DNA of 19,244 bases, taken from NCBI GenBank assembly GCA_964649195.1, contig CAZYPK010000098.1, positions 1 through 19,244 on the forward strand, given 5' to 3'. The notes under the pieces are model-generated. The model ran no database searches. It saw only the letters and a list, made by a program, of their open reading frames with translations, and was not told where the DNA came from. This stretch comes from JTS-RE9 sp964649195 (GTDB taxonomy: Bacteria; Planctomycetota; Phycisphaerae; Phycisphaerales; Phycisphaeraceae). Position numbers and translations under genes: made by a program. Below are positions 14,531 through 19,244 of the stretch, piece after piece (position 1 is the stretch's first letter; the number at the start of each line of letters is the position of its first letter).

Positions 14531-14579
14531 TGGCATTTTGCAATTTGCAATGGCTATTGGCCATTTTGCAATTTTTGGA
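14531..14579 (+). repeat. Seven-unit heptamer array, right side of the hairpin
   Basis: Seven words in strict 7-base steps: TGGCATT, TTGCAAT, TTGCAAT, GGCTATT, GGCCATT, TTGCAAT, TTTTGGA. They are largely complementary to 14462-14504, with a 24-base non-repeat loop between them (14507-14530). It is part of the 203-bp spacer between rmlA and the rmlC-like gene. Confidence 0.85.
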
Positions 14580-14598
14580 TTGCCGTGCGCCGGAGGCG

Positions 14599-14624
14599 CT
14601 TCGTTCGCCAAGGCGAACGGCTAA
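14599..14624 (-). repeat. REP-like hairpin, copy 3, 3' of rmlA
   Basis: Perfect 8-bp stem CGTTCGCC/GGCGAACG around AA, differing from the copy at 11577-11602 by one base. It abuts the rmlA stop codon directly. The fixed orientation relative to the gene end matches copy 2. Confidence 0.78.
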
Positions 14625-15437
14625 TTATTTCGCGCCGACGGGTTCGTGTTTCTTCGTTTTGGCGGGTGCGGTTTTCGCGGCGGGTTTGGGCGGGAACTCC
14701 AGATGGTTCGCGCCGCCCTGGGCGATGTAGCTGGAGGCGCGGTGGAGGCTTTCGAAGGTGCCGGCATCGGTCCACCAGCCTTCGATGATGGATGCGGTGA
14801 GGTCGCCGCGCTTGAGGTAGTGGTTGTTCACATCGGTGATTTCGAGTTCGCCACGGCCGGAGGGCTTGAGCGTCTTGCATATCTCGAACACATCGGAGTC
14901 ATAGAAGTAGATGCCGATGACCGCCATGTTGCTGGGCGGATTTTCCGGCTTCTCGATGATGTCCACGATCCTGCCTTCGGTCTTGCCGTTTTCGAAAGCG
15001 ACCACGCCGAACCGCTGCGGATCGTGCACTTCCTTGAGCAGCAGCTTGGCGCCGCTCTTCTGGGTGAAGAAGTCGCCTGCCGCGGCGCGGATGTTGGCTT
15101 CGATGATGTTGTCGCCGAGGATGACGCAGATCTTGTCGCCATCGGCGAAGTCCTCGGCGAGCTTCAGCGCATCGGCGATGCCGCCTTCGCCTTCCTGGTA
15201 GGCGTATTCGAGATGCTTGACGCCAAGCTGCTTGCCGTTTTTTAGGAGCTTCAAAAAGTCCCCGGCATGTTCGCCGCCGGTGACGATCATGATCTCGTTG
15301 ATGCCCGCGTTGACCAGGCATTCGATGGGGTAATGGATCATCGGCCGGTCATAGACCGGCAGCAGATGCTTGTTGGTGACGAGGGTCAGAGGGCGAAGAC
15401 GCGAACCCAGACCGCCGGCAAGAATGACACCCTTCAT
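14625..15437 (-). CDS. rmlA: Glucose-1-phosphate thymidylyltransferase (RmlA/StrD-type nucleotidyltransferase)
   Basis: Makes dTDP-glucose from dTTP and glucose-1-phosphate, the first step of the cluster's pathway. 270 residues. The nucleotide-binding signature is LAGGLGSRLRPLT (6-18), where classic RmlA has LAGGSGTRLYP. Then come NKHLLPVYDRPMIHYPIE, GGEHAGDF, YQEGEGGIADAL, CVILGDNI with the catalytic metal Asp, EKPENPPSN, and GWWTDAGTFESL. The last ~20 residues form an Ala/Lys/Pro-rich tail (PPKPAAKTAPAKTKKHE) not usual in the family and probably disordered. The start at 15437 has GGGAG six bases upstream; the frame extends to 15488 without family likeness. First gene of the minus-strand rml cluster, divergent from the exported protein at 15594. 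Confidence 0.93.
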   Translation of the reverse strand: MKGVILAGGLGSRLRPLTLVTNKHLLPVYDRPMIHYPIECLVNAGINEIMIVTGGEHAGDFLKLLKNGKQLGVKHLEYAYQEGEGGIADALKLAEDFADGDKICVILGDNIIEANIRAAAGDFFTQKSGAKLLLKEVHDPQRFGVVAFENGKTEGRIVDIIEKPENPPSNMAVIGIYFYDSDVFEICKTLKPSGRGELEITDVNNHYLKRGDLTASIIEGWWTDAGTFESLHRASSYIAQGGANHLEFPPKPAAKTAPAKTKKHEPVGAK

Positions 15438-15593
15438 GTGAAACTCCCTGAGCGTTTCGTGATGCGAAGGCCGGCGCGAAATCGGCACCGCCTTGGTTAG
15501 TATCGGACAGGCAACGATGGGACATTGGCGAGGATCGGCCCAAGGCCGGAGCTATGTCCCCCGATCCTTACGCGGAAGCCTTACAATCCGTTC

Positions 15594-17483
15594 ATGAGAT
15601 CCATGCGAATCCCGCGATTGCTGCTGTTGATGATCCTGGTTATGGGGACCAAGCCTGCCGGGGCGGATGTTTCCATCTGGTTCGAAGACGCCCGGCATTC
15701 GCCCGCCTTGAGTGATGATGCGATCAAGGCGGTGGCCGCCCACATCCGCCATCGCATGTTGACGCCCGACCAGCCGGGGCAGGCCCCTTTTCTGCCGCGG
15801 TCGGTGCGCGATGACTTTTATCCACGGGTCCTGTTCATCTCCGCCAGCGACGGCATCAAGCCGGCCCGCGTGGCGACGGGCACTTCGCGCGGCATCCTCA
15901 AAGCCGCCGACCACGCCATCGCCCAGCTCAAGCCCGGCGAAAAGGACGCCTTCGAACCCCGCTGGCTCAAGGTCGATCATCCCGCCACCATCATTCTTCA
16001 GGAGAATGCCGACCTCAATGTGAAGCTCGAATACGAGCGCAGCCTGTTCGGGATCGCCTTCCCCAGGCAGACCCGCCTCGCCCTGCTTTCGGAAGAGCTC
16101 ATCGGCAACGACATCGTCAATCACCACCAGGGCTTCTTCATCGATCAACTGCTGGCCTACCTCGATGTCCGCAAGCCGGCGGTGGATCGAAAGAACCTGA
16201 ACATCACCGCGGAAAACGCCACCTTCTTTCGCTTCAGCTCGCAGAGCTTTTTCATGGACCGGCAGGAGATCGTGCCGCTCTATCGCGGGCACCGCCGCCA
16301 TCACCGCATCACCCGGCAGGAGCTTGGCGACTCCGCCGCCGCCGCGGCGAAATACCTGAAGGAATCCGTCAACCGATACGGACAGTTTGCCTACCTCTAC
16401 AAGCCCAACGTGGATTCGGTGCCTGATGAATACAACATGCTCCGGCACTTCGGCACGATCCTGTCGATGGCCGACGCTTATGAAATTCTCAAGGACCCGG
16501 ACCTGCTGGAAGCGGCCAGGCGTGCGATGGATTTTGCGGACAACACCATCGGGCAATGGACGATCGACGGCCTGCGCGTGCCGGCGGTGGTGGAGGAAGG
16601 CCGGGTGAAACTCGGAGGCAACGCCCTGGCCGCCGGAGCCTTGGCGCGGCTGGGGCAGGTCTCCAACGATGAGAAAATGATCGCCCGCGCCCGCACCTTC
16701 GCCAAGGCCCTCGCCCTGGCCCAGCGCGGCGACGGCAGCTTCGTCCAGATTCAACGCTTCCCCGATGGCCACGATTACAACATCGAACACCCCTACTACC
16801 CCGGCGAGGCGATCTTCGCCCTCTCCCTCGTGCAGCAGGTCGCGCCCGATCCGCTGTGGGTTTCCACCGCGGACAAGGCGGCGCAGCATCTGATTCTGGT
16901 GCGGGACAAGGGGCTGCCGATTGCCCAGCTCACGCAGGACCACTGGCTGCTTTACGGGTTGAACGATCTTTACCGCCAGTGGCCGCGCGAGCTGTATCTG
17001 GAACATGCCGCGCGGATCACCCGCGCCATGTGCCGCTCGCAGCACCGCCGGCCACCCTTCGTGGACTGGCATGGCGGGTATTACGCGCCGCCCGGCTCCA
17101 CCCCCACCGCCGTCCGCACCGAAGGATTGATCGCCGCCTACGCCCTGTTGCGGGATCACGGCGGCGAGGCGTACCGCGACGATGCCGCCGCCGCCCTGGA
17201 GGCGGGCATCCTCGGCGCAGCCTTCCAGTTGCAGTGCCAGTTCCGGCCTGAAAGCGCGATGTATTTCAAGAACCCCCAGCGCATCCTGGGCGCCTTCCGC
17301 GACAGCCTGACCAGCCCCTACATCCGCATCGACTTCGTGCAGCACAATATGATGGGCCTGCTCAACCTCCGGCGGGTGATGGAAAAGGAAAAAATCGAGA
17401 GCTTCGCCGTACCCCCGATGGCCCAGGAGAAGGACGCCGAAGATGCCGGCCGATCTGCCGAGAACGAGCGAACGGATGATTAG
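15594..17483 (+). CDS. Exported protein of unknown function, probable alpha/alpha-toroid C-terminal part
   Basis: 629 residues. An N-terminal signal peptide (RIPRLLLLMILVMGTKPAGA) indicates export. About 27-230 is a mixed region with conserved-looking blocks: PRVLFISASDGIKPARVATG, RGILKAADHAIAQLK and PRQTRLALLSEELIGN. About 270-600 is helical with repeated patterns (NMLRHFGTILSMADAYEI, GGNALAAGALARLG, YYPGEAIFALSLV, DHWLLYGLNDLY, TEGLIAAYALLRD), reminiscent of alpha/alpha-barrel glycan-active or terpene-cyclase-like folds. The polar C-terminal tail is acidic. I cannot name the family. ATG 15603 three codons later is an alternative start. It is divergent from rmlA, so a role near surface polysaccharide is possible but unproven. 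A long hairpin overlaps its stop. Confidence 0.8.
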   Translation: MRSMRIPRLLLLMILVMGTKPAGADVSIWFEDARHSPALSDDAIKAVAAHIRHRMLTPDQPGQAPFLPRSVRDDFYPRVLFISASDGIKPARVATGTSRGILKAADHAIAQLKPGEKDAFEPRWLKVDHPATIILQENADLNVKLEYERSLFGIAFPRQTRLALLSEELIGNDIVNHHQGFFIDQLLAYLDVRKPAVDRKNLNITAENATFFRFSSQSFFMDRQEIVPLYRGHRRHHRITRQELGDSAAAAAKYLKESVNRYGQFAYLYKPNVDSVPDEYNMLRHFGTILSMADAYEILKDPDLLEAARRAMDFADNTIGQWTIDGLRVPAVVEEGRVKLGGNALAAGALARLGQVSNDEKMIARARTFAKALALAQRGDGSFVQIQRFPDGHDYNIEHPYYPGEAIFALSLVQQVAPDPLWVSTADKAAQHLILVRDKGLPIAQLTQDHWLLYGLNDLYRQWPRELYLEHAARITRAMCRSQHRRPPFVDWHGGYYAPPGSTPTAVRTEGLIAAYALLRDHGGEAYRDDAAAALEAGILGAAFQLQCQFRPESAMYFKNPQRILGAFRDSLTSPYIRIDFVQHNMMGLLNLRRVMEKEKIESFAVPPMAQEKDAEDAGRSAENERTDD

Positions 17484-17518
17484 CCAGGCACGGCGACTTC
17501 AAGTCGCCGTGCCTGGCT
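17482..17518 (+). terminator. Perfect 18-bp hairpin at the end of the exported-protein gene
   Basis: 17482-17499 and 17501-17518 are exact complements around a single C. The stem starts inside the TAG stop codon. It is followed by TTG without a real T-run, so it could end transcription, protect the 3' end, or be a small palindromic repeat. The rest of the 315-bp spacer to 17798 has no gene. It holds a possible promoter (17560-17587) and a small GGACCG-TT-CGGTCC palindrome (17734-17747). Confidence 0.65.
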
Positions 17519-17559
17519 TGTCGAACATCGATTTCTTTCCCAATATGATGATATTGGCA

Positions 17560-17587
17560 TTGACAAAACCTTTTGGGAGATTATCTT
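17560..17587 (+). promoter_or_regulatory. Possible sigma70-like promoter upstream of the PEP-CTERM gene
   Basis: TTGACA (17560-17565) and TATCTT (17582-17587) with a 16-base spacer. It would give a leader of about 200 bases before the ATG at 17799. The -35 box is perfect, the -10 box moderate. Confidence 0.4.
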
Positions 17588-17798
17588 CAATCAAGGCTTG
17601 ATGAATTACCCTGATGTCCGTTCGTGGCTTGCGGGGTGTTGAATCAAGGTTTCCCGGTGCAGGTTCCCGCATCGGATCGCTTCGCATAGGTGATTCCACA
17701 CGATTTTCAGTCCTGTTTCCTTAATTCTCGTATGGACCGTTCGGTCCTGAACAACCCCTTGCAACCTGTTTCTCTTTTCTTAAAGGTGAGGTGAAGAC

Positions 17799-18996
17799 AT
17801 GAAAGCATTCCAGAAAACGGCGGCCGGCCTGGCCATTTGTGTAAGTGTTTTGTTAGGGATGGGGGGGGGGCAATTCGGCCGAGGCGGCGCTGGTCACCTC
17901 CGGCGTTGATTTCGTCCAGCGTGGAGGCACGTTTGACCTGGGCAACCTCGCCATCGGCGGAACCGCATTCGCACTCAACATCTCAGGCCAGGACGGTGGC
18001 ACGCCAACCCAGCCCACCGGACATGGCGGCGTTCACACCACCACCGGCATCAACGACGGCCTCTACGGCAACAGCGGCTCCTGGCTCGCCGGCTCCATCA
18101 ATTCATTCGTCGGTCTTGATCTGGGCGGACCCGTCACCATCTCCCGAATCGCTTACGGACGCGACAACAACGGGGTCTTCGGCGATCGCGCCGCCGGCCT
18201 GGTGACCCTGCAATACACCTCGGTCGTCACCCCCGGCCAAGCCACGCCCGACACCGGCGACGCCACGACCGGCTGGCAGACCATCGGCACGATGGACTAC
18301 ACCCATGTCGGACTGAGCACCGTCTTCACCGACCGCCACGCCTTCAACTTCACACCCGTCACCGCCACCGGTCTGCGACTGGTGACCGCCGTCGCAGGCC
18401 GCGGCATCGATGAGTTCGAGGTTTACAGCAACCCGCTCACCTCCATCATTCAGGACGAATCCACCAACTCCACAGGCTTCGGGTCCTCTTTCCCTGGCGC
18501 TCCGACGGAGCCTGCGCCGGGCAACGGCGCCTATCGCCACAACAACGGCAACCTTGCCGCCGTTCTCGGATGGACGCCGGGGCTGAACATGGAGAACGTC
18601 ACCGTCGAAGTTTCCTGGGGCGTCTCCTTCAATCACAATCAGGATGTCGATTACTTCTTCGATCCCGATGGCGCGGGGCCGGAACCCGAAGTCGCCCTGA
18701 CCCAGAACATCAACCAAACGCTCTTCGCGGACCAGATCACCGCGCTGCCCTCCGGTCAGGCCTGGTCCGGTTTCTTTGAAATCGCTTCCGGTTTGACCTT
18801 GACGCCTGAGAGCACGTTCCGCATGACGGGAACGCCGGTGCAAGGTGGAGCCACCCCGGAAGCGGTGTCCACCGCCGTGTGGCGATTCAGTTCGGTCGCC
18901 CCGGTCCCCGAACCCGCGACGATGAGCCTGCTGGCGCTGGGTGCGCTGATCATGGGTCGCCGTCGCCGCAGGGAAACCGACGGCTTGAACGAATGA
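17799..18996 (+). CDS. PEP-CTERM sorting-domain protein, frame interrupted at a G10 tract
   Basis: Secreted protein carrying the exosortase signal: VPEPATMSLLALGALIMGRRRRRE at the C-terminus has the Pro-Glu-Pro motif, a hydrophobic helix and an Arg cluster. It starts at ATG 17799 (GAGG eight bases upstream) with signal peptide MKAFQKTAAGLAICVSVLLG. After a run of ten G (17861-17870) that frame soon stops. The frame one base over continues without a stop from 17857 to 18996, reading NSAEAALVTSG next. Taking one G away joins the two and gives 398 residues. About residues 30-210 resemble a discoidin-like beta domain (SWLAGSINSFVGLDLG, TISRIAYGRDN), followed by a second beta-rich region. Function unknown; such proteins are usually cell-surface or matrix components. 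The frameshift may be a sequencing error or a true length variant. An annotator lacking this correction may start the gene at 18202. Confidence 0.85.
17861..17870 (+). repeat. Poly-G tract (G10) in the signal-peptide coding region
   Basis: Ten consecutive G directly after AT; the first completes an in-frame ATG codon. Nine G would give one continuous reading frame, ten breaks it. Position and type match known slipped-strand contingency tracts, but homopolymers of this length are also typical error sites. Confidence 0.9.
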
Positions 18997-19060
18997 CTCG
19001 ATCGCCCCGGCCCCCCCCGGCCCCCCGGTGCGATGGAGTCAGGCATCACGATTTGGAGCA

Positions 19061-19106
19061 GGAGCCGGTGGCGGTGTTCATCATCATGAGCATCGCCGCC
19101 GGCTCC
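19061..19106 (+). terminator. Possible transcription terminator downstream of the PEP-CTERM gene
   Basis: Arms 19061-19076 and 19091-19106 pair at 14 of 16 positions with a 14-base loop. GC-rich stem, about 65 bases after the stop. A TTGTTTTG stretch follows only at some distance, so the call is tentative. A C/G-run segment (about 19009-19029) precedes it. Confidence 0.4.
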
Positions 19107-19140
19107 AGTCATTATCAATCCGCTTGTTTTGAGGACGGCC

Positions 19141-19244
19141 ATGCTTCACGATCACCTCGCCACACGATCTTCCCAACCTGAGTTTCGCTTAAGCCCCGCC
19201 CGGAGCCTGAGAACTTTTCCAAACGCCTCTTTTCCGTTATCACA
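19141..19244 (+). CDS. Possible start of a further gene (truncated by the window edge)
   Basis: ATG 19141 is preceded by GAGGA with a 5-base gap, and the frame stays open for 34 codons to the window end. The visible peptide (MLHDHLATRSSQPEFRLSPA...) shows no recognisable motif, signal peptide or membrane segment. Part of it also matches a dispersed repeat word (19191-19204), so it could equally be non-coding. Confidence 0.25.
   Translation, partial: MLHDHLATRSSQPEFRLSPARSLRTFPNASFPLS

Noticed and set aside
15519..15567. Alternative small inverted repeats (GGGACAT/ATGTCCC and GGATCGG/CCGATCC) upstream of the exported protein
   Set aside because: Short 7-bp arms at wide spacing; likely chance in GC-rich DNA, though a leader structure cannot be excluded.
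17499..17699. Minus-strand reading frame of 66 codons in the spacer before the PEP-CTERM gene
   Set aside because: No ribosome site or family likeness, and its end lies in the hairpin; it overlaps a plausible promoter.
18202..18996. Shorter PEP-CTERM gene starting at 18202
   Set aside because: The same frame is open with sensible protein back to the poly-G tract, and a signal peptide lies just upstream in the neighbouring frame.

Overview
The window looks like a GC-rich chromosomal segment from a planctomycete-like bacterium, possibly of the Phycisphaerae type. The evidence is a secreted protein with a C-terminal PEP-CTERM sorting tail, a secreted formylglycine-type sulfatase, an A2-type cytochrome oxidase operon with its own subunit IV and two subunit III paralogues, many gene starts without a clear Shine-Dalgarno, and many short structured intergenic repeats. 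A run of exactly 10 Ns inside accA, flanked by a perfect inverted copy of the same sequence, shows that this is a scaffolded draft or metagenome assembly. The taxonomic placement is inference.

Layout. Positions 1-3549 (+): the end of an aa3/caa3-type oxidase operon (subunit I fragment, a subunit III with extra helices, subunit IV, a second short subunit III). Positions 3587-5071 (-): secreted sulfatase, convergent with the oxidase operon. Positions 5338-5772 (-): small basic DNA-binding protein with a good sigma70-like promoter and an intrinsic terminator. Positions 6028-7055 (-): accA, interrupted by the scaffold gap. Positions 7271-9079 (+): tyrA-type prephenate dehydrogenase followed by proC. 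Positions 9120-10601 (-): gluconokinase-like FGGY kinase, divergent from a secreted alpha/beta hydrolase (10726-11547, +). Positions 11609-15437 (-): a dTDP-sugar cluster in the order rmlA, rmlC-like cupin, rmlD, rmlB, supplying dTDP-L-rhamnose or a related deoxysugar for surface glycans. Positions 15594-17483 (+): large exported protein of unknown function. Positions 17799-18996 (+): PEP-CTERM protein whose frame is broken at a G10 tract in the signal peptide. A possible further gene start lies at 19141.

The most unusual signal is between the genes. Several spacers hold short words repeated in strict 7-bp or 8-bp register and arranged as hairpins. A 12-unit heptamer array (14423-14506) faces a 7-unit complementary array (14531-14579). 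Three tandem repeat units (12646-13018) differ from each other by whole octamers. A third heptamer array separates tyrA and proC. Other repeat families are a GGGTGGCTGGGGC element (two sites), a MITE-like 113-bp nested palindrome with a solo half-copy elsewhere, and three REP-like hairpins sitting 3' of minus-strand genes. Together they suggest active small-repeat turnover in non-coding DNA. No transposase, integrase, CRISPR array, tRNA or rRNA gene was recognised.
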